64,000 nucleotides of DNA from Candidatus Gastranaerophilales bacterium (GTDB taxonomy: Bacteria; Cyanobacteriota; Vampirovibrionia; Gastranaerophilales; Gastranaerophilaceae), in contig CALVAX010000002.1 in NCBI GenBank assembly GCA_944325605.1, positions 62,001-126,000 on the forward strand, written 5' to 3'. Below the pieces are notes generated by a model that searched no databases, was not told the origin of the DNA, and saw nothing but the letters and a program-made list of their open reading frames with translations. A program made the position numbers and the translations under genes. Within the stretch, counting starts at the first letter, position 1; every line of letters starts with the position of its first letter. Below are positions 7,400-14,489 of the stretch, in pieces.

Positions 7400-7628
7400 T
7401 TCTTATCTCCCCTTAAATTCGTTGTACTTTTAAAATTTTTCTTCAGGCGGCCGGTTTGTTATATTGAATTTTACCACTCTCCGCCTGAAATTCTGAAACA
7501 AGTTCAGGATAATCGTAACGGATAACTCGTCCGCCTATTACATTTTTAATTCCATCTCAATGAATGAGCCTTTTTTTATTCTATGACAAACATAAAAATA
7601 TTAAAACAAAATTTATCTTGATTATGTA

Positions 7629-7656
7629 TTGACAAAATCAAAAATAGAGTTATCAT
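7629..7656 (+). promoter_or_regulatory. Sigma-70-type promoter of the His/Cys-rich protein
   Basis: TTGACA (7629-7634), 16-bp spacer, TATCAT (7651-7656), followed by AAGGAGG 5 nt before the ATG of the next gene. The rest of 7400-7628 is AT-rich, with a degenerate fragment of the dispersed TTCTGAAACAAGTTCAG repeat near 7489. Confidence 0.65.
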
Positions 7657-7678
7657 GGATTTATAAGGAGGACGAAAA

Positions 7679-8011
7679 ATGAACGAACATTGCAATCACG
7701 AACACGGAAACTGTCATCATGGCGGAGGCTGCCGGGGAGAAGGTCACTCTTGCGAAAACCACAACGGAGAACACCGGTGCGGCAACGGCGAAGGGCATTG
7801 CCACGGCGAAGGTAAAGGCTGCGGCTGGGGCGGCAAACGCGACGGTGCAGGCAGAAAATGTGAAAATAAAAAAATCCCGTTTAACAGAAGATTAAGCGAA
7901 GCTGCAATTCAAAAAATCAAAGATTATGCAGCCGAACATAACGTCAGCGAAACCGAAGCTCTTGAAATTGCCGTAAAAAATCTTATAACAGAGGCAAGAA
8001 AAGACTATTAA
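7679..8011 (+). CDS. His/Cys/Gly-rich protein with RHH-like C-terminus
   Basis: 110 aa. Residues 1-50 are packed with His, Cys and Gly (CNHEHGNCHHGGGC and similar). Residues 51-60 read GWGGKRDGAGRK, a basic hinge usually found just before a ribbon-helix-helix-like segment. The rest (IPFNRRLSEAAIQKIKDYAA, ...SETEALEIAVKNL) fits that fold. A metal-binding tail joined to a DNA-binding module suggests a metal-sensing regulator, a metallochaperone or a metal store. It has a strong promoter and SD and stands alone. Function is inferred; the family is not recognised. Confidence 0.75.
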   Translation: MNEHCNHEHGNCHHGGGCRGEGHSCENHNGEHRCGNGEGHCHGEGKGCGWGGKRDGAGRKCENKKIPFNRRLSEAAIQKIKDYAAEHNVSETEALEIAVKNLITEARKDY

Positions 8012-8055
8012 AAGTCAAGCGGCTAATCGCTTTATTACTGTATGAAACCTGTAGA

Positions 8056-8095
8056 AGAAACAGCAATTATTTAATTGCTGTTTCTATATTTTTTT
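8056..8095 (+). terminator. Rho-independent terminator
   Basis: AGAAACAGCAATT (8056-8068) pairs with AATTGCTGTTTCT (8073-8085), followed by a T-rich tract. It ends the 7679-8011 transcript and overlaps the last codons of the convergent 8067-9287 gene. Confidence 0.85.
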
Positions 8096-9287
8096 CATTG
8101 TAAAAATTAAATGCATCACGCATTATATCTCTTAGTCGGTTCATTACACCGTTTTCGTACGTTTCGCCATAAACGTCACGCAGATTTTTGAACATTGCGT
8201 CATAGTAAAATGTTGCGTCGGAAAATTCTTTCAGAATGACTTTTTCTTCATCTGTAAAATTAGGATTGTTATAAGTTTTACTTTCGTATATTTTGTTAAT
8301 GGAGTCTTTCAGTTCATTAATTTTTTTCACATCACCGTTCATAGCTTCATCCAAAATTTTTGAACTTTCATCAATGTTTCCTGCAGCTTTGCAAATTTTT
8401 CTCAGGCTGATAAAAGCAGCCACTCTGTCATCATCCATTTTTCCGGAATTGATTATATCCATAACCAGATTCCGTGCGGATCCTACATCTCCAAGAGCAA
8501 GTTTAACTTCGGATATGTTAAGTTTTAACTCGTTTAAACTTCCTAAATTATCAAGTTCTTTTCCGAATTTCTCAATTGATTTTTCATAAACAAAATCGAA
8601 AAATTCTGCGTTTTCTTTATTTAGTTCAATATTATCAATATCTATATCAAGTCCGACAATATAATTTTTTAAACTTTCGCTAAAGCTTTCAATATCATCA
8701 TGATTTCCGGCTATTGAGTTTATGTCATCTTTAAATTTGGCTAAACTCTGCTCGTGCGGCAAAGTTTGCAATTCGGCAGCTGTCAATTTGTAAGGAATTT
8801 CTTCTACAATCTCTGCATCTTCAGCATCAATACGGTTAATAATATCTTTTTTGGGGTTAGTTTCTTCAGTGTCAATTTTGGCTGGAGAAATTTCTGCAGT
8901 TTCGTCTGCTAATTTAGTTTCATTAGTGTCAATTTTGGTTTGGGAAATTTCTTCAGTTTTGTTTGCTAATTTAGTTTCCTGAGACTTTACGGATGAGTTT
9001 TTGGAGTTTACTTCTGTACCGAGATTTTCAGCAGCTTTAGATGTTTCTTTTTTTGCTCCGCCCAGTAGTTTCTGGATTTTTGCGCCTAATTTCCCCCTGT
9101 AACCGGCATAGACAAGCCCTGCAAGAACTACAAGACCTGCTCCGACTCCTATTGCGGTCTGAGTATCTTTGCTAAGTCCTTTACTTTTGTTTTCAACGGA
9201 TGCAGGTTGTGTTGTAACTGTTTGCTGGTTGTTATTTCTGAATGAAAATCTGTTTATATAATTTGGCTGAATTGATGATATTTTCAT
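8067..9287 (-). CDS. Lineage-specific membrane protein with MKIS/FSF N-terminus
   Basis: 406 aa. I start it at the ATG at 9285-9287 (AAAGGAGTG, 3 nt spacing) rather than at an earlier ATG 24 nt upstream that has no SD. N-terminus MKISSIQPNYINRFSF, a Gln/Asn/Thr-rich stretch, one membrane helix (about residues 42-60, AIGVGAGLVVLAGLVYAGY), then a Glu/Lys/Thr linker with two near-identical ETKLA-ETAEIS-KID units, and a helical domain of about 230 residues. The short N-terminal motif recurs in other genes here (29443, 44045, 53460). Function unknown. Confidence 0.75.
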   Translation of the reverse strand: MKISSIQPNYINRFSFRNNNQQTVTTQPASVENKSKGLSKDTQTAIGVGAGLVVLAGLVYAGYRGKLGAKIQKLLGGAKKETSKAAENLGTEVNSKNSSVKSQETKLANKTEEISQTKIDTNETKLADETAEISPAKIDTEETNPKKDIINRIDAEDAEIVEEIPYKLTAAELQTLPHEQSLAKFKDDINSIAGNHDDIESFSESLKNYIVGLDIDIDNIELNKENAEFFDFVYEKSIEKFGKELDNLGSLNELKLNISEVKLALGDVGSARNLVMDIINSGKMDDDRVAAFISLRKICKAAGNIDESSKILDEAMNGDVKKINELKDSINKIYESKTYNNPNFTDEEKVILKEFSDATFYYDAMFKNLRDVYGETYENGVMNRLRDIMRDAFNFYNEKNIETAIK

Positions 9288-9375
9288 AGTCACTCCTTTT
9301 GTTTCATACATTTTTATATAATCACGAAAATATATTTTTTTGTTATTAAAAATTTTAATTCTTACAAAACTTCAT

Positions 9376-9412
9376 AAAAAAAGGAAGGCGGGAATTTGCC
9401 TTCCTTTTAATT
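9376..9412 (-). terminator. Rho-independent terminator of the GGGtGRT gene
   Basis: AAGGAAGGC (9381-9389) pairs with GCCTTCCTT (9398-9406). Flanking A and T runs allow it to work on either strand. Confidence 0.8.
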
Positions 9413-9484
9413 TTTTATTTGTCGTTTTCAATTAACGAACATTTCGCCCGTGTCGAAAGATATCGGCGCGGCTAACCGGTCAGG

Positions 9485-10489
9485 TTACTTATTCAAAGCC
9501 CCTGCAACGGCAACAGCAACAGCAACGGTTGCGCCAACCATCGGGTTGTTGCCCATACCGATAATACCCATCATTTCTACGTGAGCCGGAACTGAAGATG
9601 ATCCTGCAAACTGAGCATCTCCGTGCATTCTGCCCATAGTATCAGTCATACCGTATGAAGCAGGGCCTGCTGCAACGTTGTCAGGGTGAAGAGTTCTTCC
9701 TGTACCGCCGCCTGATGCTACTGAGAAGTATTTTCTTCCGTTTTCCCAGCACCATTTTTTGTAAGTACCTGCTACAGGGTGCTGGAATCTTGTCGGATTG
9801 GTTGAGTTTCCGGTGATAGAAACATCTACGCCTTCGTGAATCATGATTGCAACACCTTCAGATACGTCATCAGCGCCGTAGCATTTAACTTTTGCTCTTT
9901 CGCCGTCTGAGAAAGGCTGTTCTTTAACGATTTTCAATTCGCCTGTTTTGTAATCGTATTTTGTTTCAACAGATGTGAAACCGTTGATTCTTGAGATGAT
10001 GTAAGCGGCATCTTTGCCAAGACCGTTCAAGATTACTCTTAAAGGTTCTTTTCTGACTTTGTTAGCGTTTCTTGCAATACCGATAGCACCTTCTGCTGCA
10101 GCGAAAGATTCGTGGCCTGCAAGGAAGCAGAAGCATTTAGTTTCTTCTCTTAACAGCATAGCAGCCAGATTTCCGTGGCCTAAACCTACTTTTCTTGTGT
10201 CGCCGACTGATCCGGGTACACAGAAAGCCTGAAGACCTTCACCGATTAAGCTTGCTGCATCTGCTGCTGTTTTTGCTTCTTTTTTCAAAGCGATAGCAGC
10301 GCCTAAAGTGTATGCCCATACTGCGTTTTCAAATGCGATAGGCTGAATTCCTTTAACAATTTTGTCAACGTCAATGCCTTTGGACAAACAAAGTTCGCGG
10401 GCGTCTTCAAGTGATTTGAAGCCGTATTCCGGTAAAATTTTGTTCAGTTTTGCCTGACGTCTGTCCTGTCCTTCAAATTTTACTGTCAT
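9485..10489 (-). CDS. GGGtGRT family protein
   Basis: 334 aa. The C-terminal third contains the family signature SVASGGGTGRTLHPDN and a Gly/Ala/Val-rich end (GMGNNPMVGATVAVAVAVAG). This matches the conserved but functionally uncharacterised GGGtGRT proteins of anaerobes. Several Cys occur mid-protein (KCFCF). The gene sits downstream of an iron-sulfur scaffold-like gene on the same strand, a pairing I recall as recurrent for this family. Start ATG follows AAGAGGAAATAAAAA. Biochemical role unknown; an Fe-S-linked task is inference from the neighbour. Confidence 0.85.
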   Translation of the reverse strand: MTVKFEGQDRRQAKLNKILPEYGFKSLEDARELCLSKGIDVDKIVKGIQPIAFENAVWAYTLGAAIALKKEAKTAADAASLIGEGLQAFCVPGSVGDTRKVGLGHGNLAAMLLREETKCFCFLAGHESFAAAEGAIGIARNANKVRKEPLRVILNGLGKDAAYIISRINGFTSVETKYDYKTGELKIVKEQPFSDGERAKVKCYGADDVSEGVAIMIHEGVDVSITGNSTNPTRFQHPVAGTYKKWCWENGRKYFSVASGGGTGRTLHPDNVAAGPASYGMTDTMGRMHGDAQFAGSSSVPAHVEMMGIIGMGNNPMVGATVAVAVAVAGALNK

Positions 10490-10661
10490 TTTTTATTTCC
10501 TCTTAATTTTTAAATACTTTTTAAATATTAATCCGCCTGTGCAATCAAAGATTGCTTCGCTCCATCCGCTCACGCTCCTGTCGCAACGGCGGTATTATAA
10601 TGTTCGCGCCTGCCCGTCTTGCTTAACCGCAAGCCGGCTCTGCGCTCACACCGGCTAACGC
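10490..10661. repeat. GC-richer extragenic repeat-like spacer
   Basis: A spacer containing short inverted words (GCTTAACCGCAAGC; AGCCGGCT...AGCCGG-like) with a composition unlike the flanking genes. Same flavour as the dispersed extragenic repeats at 11.5-11.9 kb. No ORF or promoter stands out. Confidence 0.4.
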
Positions 10662-11366
10662 TTACTCTACTCTCGGGTCGATTTTCTTAACGGCTTCGTC
10701 AAATCTTCCGTAAGTGCTTGTGAATTTTTCAAGAGCTTCTTTCGGGTCAACGCCTTTTTTAACGGCATCCATGAATTTGCCCAGATGTACGAACTTATAT
10801 CCGATAATTTCATCGTTCTTGTCCAAACCTAATTCAAGAACATAGCCTTCAGCAACTTCAAGGTATCTCGGCCCTTTTTGTTTTGTTGAGAAGATTGTAC
10901 CGACCTGAGATCTGAGGCCTTTTCCTAAATCTTCAAGACCTGCGCCAACAGGCAATCCGCCTTCTGAGAAAGCAGTTTGAGTACGGCCGTAAACGATTTG
11001 GAGGAACAATTCTCTCATTGCAACGTTGATTGCGTCGCAAACAAGGTCAGTGTTCAATGCTTCAAGGATAGTTTTACCCGGAAGAATTTCAGCAGCCATA
11101 GCAGCTGAGTGAGTCATACCGGAGCAGCCGAGAGTTTCGACCAGAGCTTCCTGAATAATACCGTCTTTAACATTAAGAGTCAATTTGCAGGTACCCTGCT
11201 GGGGTGCGCAGCATCCGCAGCCGTGAGTTAAGCCTGAAATTTCTTCGATTTTTTTAACCTTTGTCCATTCGCCTTCCTGAGGGATAGGAGCAGGTTCACC
11301 TTTAACGCCGCGTTTTACGCAGCACATTTCTTCTACTTCGTGTGTAAGTTGTATACGATCCAACAT
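10662..11366 (-). CDS. NifU-like iron-sulfur cluster scaffold protein
   Basis: 234 aa. Cys-rich N-terminus (CCVKRG; THGCGCCAPQQGTC) followed by a NifU/IscU-like core (VETLGCSGMTHSAAMAAEIL and DLVCDAINVAMRELF), in which two Cys and a C-terminal region could hold a cluster. It is longer than IscU (about 130 aa), with an added C-terminal 100 residues. It lies upstream of the GGGtGRT gene, separated by 172 bp of GC-richer repeat-like DNA. No IscS or SufBCD is visible. The true start could be the ATG at 11366 (upstream GAAGGGAG). Confidence 0.8.
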   Translation of the reverse strand: MLDRIQLTHEVEEMCCVKRGVKGEPAPIPQEGEWTKVKKIEEISGLTHGCGCCAPQQGTCKLTLNVKDGIIQEALVETLGCSGMTHSAAMAAEILPGKTILEALNTDLVCDAINVAMRELFLQIVYGRTQTAFSEGGLPVGAGLEDLGKGLRSQVGTIFSTKQKGPRYLEVAEGYVLELGLDKNDEIIGYKFVHLGKFMDAVKKGVDPKEALEKFTSTYGRFDEAVKKIDPRVE

Positions 11367-11942
11367 TTTCTATACTCCCTTCGGTTATATACAAGTATAT
11401 TGTACGTGCTGAATAGGCTTAGTCAAGAATTTGTGATTTTGTTATTTTTATATAATGTTCATTCTTTTCTTTTGTTGCAACATGGTACTTTCTTGCCGGT
11501 ACAAGAAAGTACCGCAAAGAAGCTCCCGACCGAAGAATCTTACCAAACGACCTCATGTTATTCTGAGGACGTTAGTCCGAAGAATCTCATGGAGATTATT
11601 ATTTTGTCCTGCGCGGACAGCGGTCGCTTTGGTGGCAAAGCGACGCAAACCAGCCGCACGCTTCGTTCACTAATAATTTGCACGACTCGGCTCTTTCGGC
11701 GGGTAAACTCGCTTACGCTCAAACAATACCCGCCTTTGACATTTGCCTCGTCGGCAATTATTGTTCTCTTCGCTATCGCGGCATTTTGCTTTTTATTATT
11801 CATGTTATTCGGAGGGAGCGAAGCGACCGAAGAATCCCATCGGTTTTTGAGGAGATTCTTCGCTATCGCTCAGAATGACGTGTTTTTTATTTGTCGGATT
11901 GGTAAATTCTACCTACTCGCTGGGCAGGCTCGTTTAGTTCTT
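11367..11942. repeat. Repeat-rich intergenic region
   Basis: No convincing gene. It holds a perfect 12-bp inverted repeat GGTACTTTCTTG/CAAGAAAGTACC (11484-11495 with 11502-11513). It also holds a copy of the dispersed TTCTGAGG...CCGAAGAATCT repeat (11556-11593) and a paired inverted copy of it (11803-11880). The middle (11600-11760) is GC-richer than the genome. Reading frames across it contain only repeat translation. Confidence 0.7.
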
Positions 11943-12498
11943 TTAACCAATAGGAAGTTCTACAATTTTACCCTTTTTAAAACTATCAGAAAGTAATTGA
12001 TACGTAATTTTTTGCGGATCAAAATATTTGTATGTAGATTCATCTATTTTTCCGTCAGCTTTCTGCAGAACAACCATTAAACCATTATCGGACATTTTCA
12101 TAGCTTTGTAAAGTTTGCTCCATTTTGCATCTTTAGCAGCAAATTCATCCATAAGAGTTTTGCCCATTAAAATTATTTTATCACCGGCTGCAAGTTTTCC
12201 GTCATTGTCCCACTCCGCTGCAATTGATTTGAGAGTATCTTTTGTAAATTCTTCCGGTTTTTGCAGAAGTTCGGAGGCTCGTTTTGCAAGTTTTTCGGCG
12301 GCTTTAACGTCAAGACGTCTTTTAACTAAAATTCCTCCGATTGTAAGTGCCGCAAGGGCACCAAGCCCTATCATAGTCTTTTCGCAAGTCGTCAGGCTAT
12401 TTTCTTCGGGGGGGGGGGGTAACTTTTCCTTGTGTAGAGTGGGTTTCGCCGGATTTGAAATAAATGTTGCCGTTTACACGATCTACTGATAACGTCAT
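11943..12498 (-). pseudogene. Membrane protein gene frame-shifted at a C12 tract (phase-off)
   Basis: A full gene would start at the ATG at 12496-12498 (AGAAGG, 7 nt spacing) and run MTLSVDRVNGNIYFKSGE... into a run of 12 C on the coding strand (12408-12419). With 12 C the frame hits TAG four codons later. With 11 or 14 C it joins the downstream frame: EENSLTTCEKTMIGLGALAA, a membrane helix, then about 120 helical residues with no stop. The downstream part alone (from 12374) has no ribosome-binding site. This is the layout of a phase-variable gene; a sequencing error in the homopolymer is the alternative. Function of the protein unknown. Confidence 0.75.
12408..12419 (-). repeat. Homopolymer tract (12 G on plus, 12 C on coding strand)
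   Basis: Twelve identical bases about 80 bp after the start codon. The genome is AT-rich, so such a tract is not expected by chance. Length changes by slippage would switch the frame. Confidence 0.85.
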
Positions 12499-12767
12499 AA
12501 AATTACCTTCTATTTTAACTACCTGTATTTATAAAAACATGAAATCCAAAATTTTTGCGGAATTTGCTGCTTTCAGGTTTACAAAAATTAAAAAATATTT
12601 TATGATTATAATATAAATTTAAAGTCATCATATAGCTAATAATAAAATATATATGTCATTCTGAGCCGATTTTATTTAGATTCTCCGCTATCGCTCAGAA
12701 TGACGCAAAGGCGAAGAATCTCCTTTATATAAAGTGACGGTTCTGTAATAATTTAAAAGAGGTTGTT
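12499..12767. repeat. Dispersed repeat upstream of the HEPN gene
   Basis: Contains GCGGAATTTGCTG at 12557-12569, matching the terminal inverted repeat of the elements at 37.4 and 40.1 kb. It also contains a TTCTGAGC...GCTCAGAATGAC inverted pair at 12654-12721. Possibly a decayed copy of that element. The last 45 bp should hold the promoter and the GAGG ribosome-binding site of the HEPN gene. Confidence 0.5.
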
Positions 12768-13187
12768 ATGAAAAAATCAGAGTTGAATTTGAATGTTTTG
12801 AAAAAAAGTCTTGCAACTTTGAAAGTTTGTTATAAAGATTTAACAGAACAAAAAGACGAAAAAATCAAAACTTACATTAAAGATTCATGCGTTCAGAGAT
12901 TTGAATATACTTACGAAACCGCAAAAAAAATCATGAATAAATTCTTAAAAAAAGAATATGACAAACAGGAAAAAGATTTAACTATAAATAATATTTTCCG
13001 TGAAATGTTTGCACTTGGTCTGATTAAAAATTTTGAACACTGGGCAGGATATAGAGAAAAAAGAAACCTGACTTCACACGAATACAATATTGAACTAACA
13101 TATCCGATTATTGACATAGTTCCGGAGTTTATTGAGGATGTTGATTTTTTAACAGAAAGTTTGGAAAAAGTTTTGACAGATGATTAA
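12768..13187 (+). CDS. HEPN-domain toxin (HepT-like, nucleotidyltransferase partner)
   Basis: 139 aa helical protein of the HI0074 type. The RX4HXY motif of HEPN ribonuclease toxins is at residues 99-106 (RNLTSHEY). It overlaps the next gene, an MNT nucleotidyltransferase, by 8 bp (13180-13187). Known for this pair (type VII, HepT/MntA): HEPN cleaves RNA and is silenced when the MNT protein adds AMP to the Tyr of the motif. All motif residues are intact, so an active toxin is plausible. SD AGAGG lies 6 nt before the ATG. Confidence 0.88.
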   Translation: MKKSELNLNVLKKSLATLKVCYKDLTEQKDEKIKTYIKDSCVQRFEYTYETAKKIMNKFLKKEYDKQEKDLTINNIFREMFALGLIKNFEHWAGYREKRNLTSHEYNIELTYPIIDIVPEFIEDVDFLTESLEKVLTDD

Positions 13188-13467
13188 GGGAATAACAGAA
13201 AAAGAAGAAAGTATAATCCAAAAAATTCTTGCGAAATATCCGTATGAATTTTATTATTACGGCTCAAGGGTCAAGGGTGATTTTACAAAATCTTCGGATC
13301 TGGATATTTTGATAGAGTCAGCCACGGAGATTAAACAATCCGACATTGAAAACCTTGAAAAAGAATTCAACGAAAGCCTGATTCCGTACAGGGTAAATTT
13401 CAGCCGGCGTGACCGGATGGAAGATTATTTCTATGAACTGATTAAAGATAATCTCGTAAAGGTTTAA
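13180..13467 (+). CDS. mntA: MNT-type nucleotidyltransferase antitoxin
   Basis: 95 aa. The minimal nucleotidyltransferase motif GSX10DXD is complete: G28-S29 and D40-L-D42, with the third acidic position later. Family role: transfers AMP from ATP to the HEPN partner to neutralise it. The start codon lies inside the end of the HEPN gene, giving translational coupling, with toxin gene first as is common for this class. Plasmid or genomic-island origin is possible but nothing mobile is seen nearby. Confidence 0.88.
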   Translation: MIKGITEKEESIIQKILAKYPYEFYYYGSRVKGDFTKSSDLDILIESATEIKQSDIENLEKEFNESLIPYRVNFSRRDRMEDYFYELIKDNLVKV

Positions 13468-13491
13468 GGCTCCTGTAAAATCCGTAATAAT

Positions 13492-14082
13492 TTAATCAAT
13501 CTCCAATTTAATCGCACCCTGACGGAATATTTTTATTTCATCGCCAAAAATTCCGGCAACGGTCGATTCCAGCCCTTTGGCAAAACATCCGTAATCAGGA
13601 ATTACAATATCGGCTAAATCTTTCATATTTTCATAAGCCTGTTCATAAGTTTTGGCAGACGGCTGGTGCGAAAGGTTTGCGCTCGTTGTTGCAAGAACGT
13701 GGCCCGGGGTAATTTCACAAATTTCTTTGAAAACTTCATTGTCCGGAACCCTTATGCCCACAGTGTTCATGCCGGATGTCACAAAGTCAGGCGTCTTTTC
13801 GCTTTTTTCAAGCACAAGAGTCAGAGCGCCCGGAAAGTATTTTTTAATAAGCTTTGATGCTGTTTTGGAAAGCGGCTGTTTTACGTATTCAAGAAGATTA
13901 TATGCCTCATTTGACATCAAAATCAAAGGTTTTTGCGCCTCGCGGTGTTTGATTTCGTAAATTTTTTTGACAGCATTTTCGTTCTCCGGCAGGCACCCCA
14001 AACCCCAGACAGTATCGGTTACATAAGCGATTACGCCGCCGCCTTCAAGGATTTTTTTTATTTCTTCTTTGTTTTCCAGCAT
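13492..14082 (-). CDS. tsaC: Threonylcarbamoyl-AMP synthase (Sua5/YrdC family)
   Basis: Makes threonylcarbamoyl-AMP from threonine, bicarbonate and ATP for the t6A37 modification of ANN-decoding tRNAs. 196 aa, the short TsaC form without the Sua5 extension. Seen: VTDTVWGLGC near 21-30, KHREAQKP at 45-52 (the KxR region), GIRVPDN, and TSANLSHQPSA (SxN motif). Ends at GAIKLEID. Downstream is the convergent MNT gene. Confidence 0.93.
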   Translation of the reverse strand: MLENKEEIKKILEGGGVIAYVTDTVWGLGCLPENENAVKKIYEIKHREAQKPLILMSNEAYNLLEYVKQPLSKTASKLIKKYFPGALTLVLEKSEKTPDFVTSGMNTVGIRVPDNEVFKEICEITPGHVLATTSANLSHQPSAKTYEQAYENMKDLADIVIPDYGCFAKGLESTVAGIFGDEIKIFRQGAIKLEID

Positions 14083-14101
14083 GGTTTTTCCTCTTTTATA
14101 A

Positions 14102-14196
14102 ATATAATCGGCTTTGTCATGCTGAATTTATTTCAGCATCTCAACGGGATTCTGAAACAAGTTCAGAATGACATGTAAAGACAAAGCCGATTATAT
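14102..14196. repeat. Palindromic element with 17-bp terminal arms
   Basis: ATATAATCGGCTTTGTC (14102-14118) pairs exactly with GACAAAGCCGATTATAT (14180-14196). Inside are a CTGAA...TTCAG hairpin and a TTCTGAAACAAGTTCAGAA dispersed-repeat core. It overlaps the last codons of the GIY-YIG gene and separates it from tsaC. It could act as a terminator or be a MITE-like insertion. Confidence 0.7.
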
Positions 14197-14484
14197 TATA
14201 TCATAATACAAATCTTTAAACTCCGGATTTTTTTCTTTAATTTTATTTATTTTCCATTCCCTATGCCAATTTTTTATCTGTTTTTCTCTTTTGATTGCGG
14301 CTTCAATATCATTAAATATTTCATAATACACAAGTTTATTTAAATTGTATCTTTGGGAAAAACCATCTACAGCTTTTGATTTATGTTCAAATACTCTTTT
14401 TACTAAATCTGATGTAACACCTGTATAAAAAACCTTATTATTTTTATTTGTTAAAAGATATACAAAATACAATTTTTCATCCAT
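14191..14484 (-). CDS. GIY-YIG domain protein (UPF0213-like)
   Basis: 97 aa single-domain GIY-YIG nuclease fold: YFVYLLTN...VFYTGVTSDLVKRVFEHK gives the Y-V-Y / Y-T-G strands and the catalytic Arg. DIEAAIKREKQIKNW is the usual helix that follows. Members of this group are common small chromosomal proteins of unclear role in DNA processing. The gene is 5 nt downstream of murJ and probably shares its transcript. The end lies in the palindrome at 14102-14196. Confidence 0.88.
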   Translation of the reverse strand: MDEKLYFVYLLTNKNNKVFYTGVTSDLVKRVFEHKSKAVDGFSQRYNLNKLVYYEIFNDIEAAIKREKQIKNWHREWKINKIKEKNPEFKDLYYDII

Positions 14485-14489
14485 AGTTT

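Noticed and set aside
11558-11803. Leftward 81-codon frame in the same region
   Set aside because: The translation is made of repeat arms (for example MRFFGLTSSE) and repeats rather than a protein fold.
11340-11996. Rightward frame of over 200 codons through the repeat region
   Set aside because: It crosses several dispersed repeats, has no ribosome-binding site, mixes high-GC and AT stretches and has no domain; likewise the shorter frames in 11455-11878.
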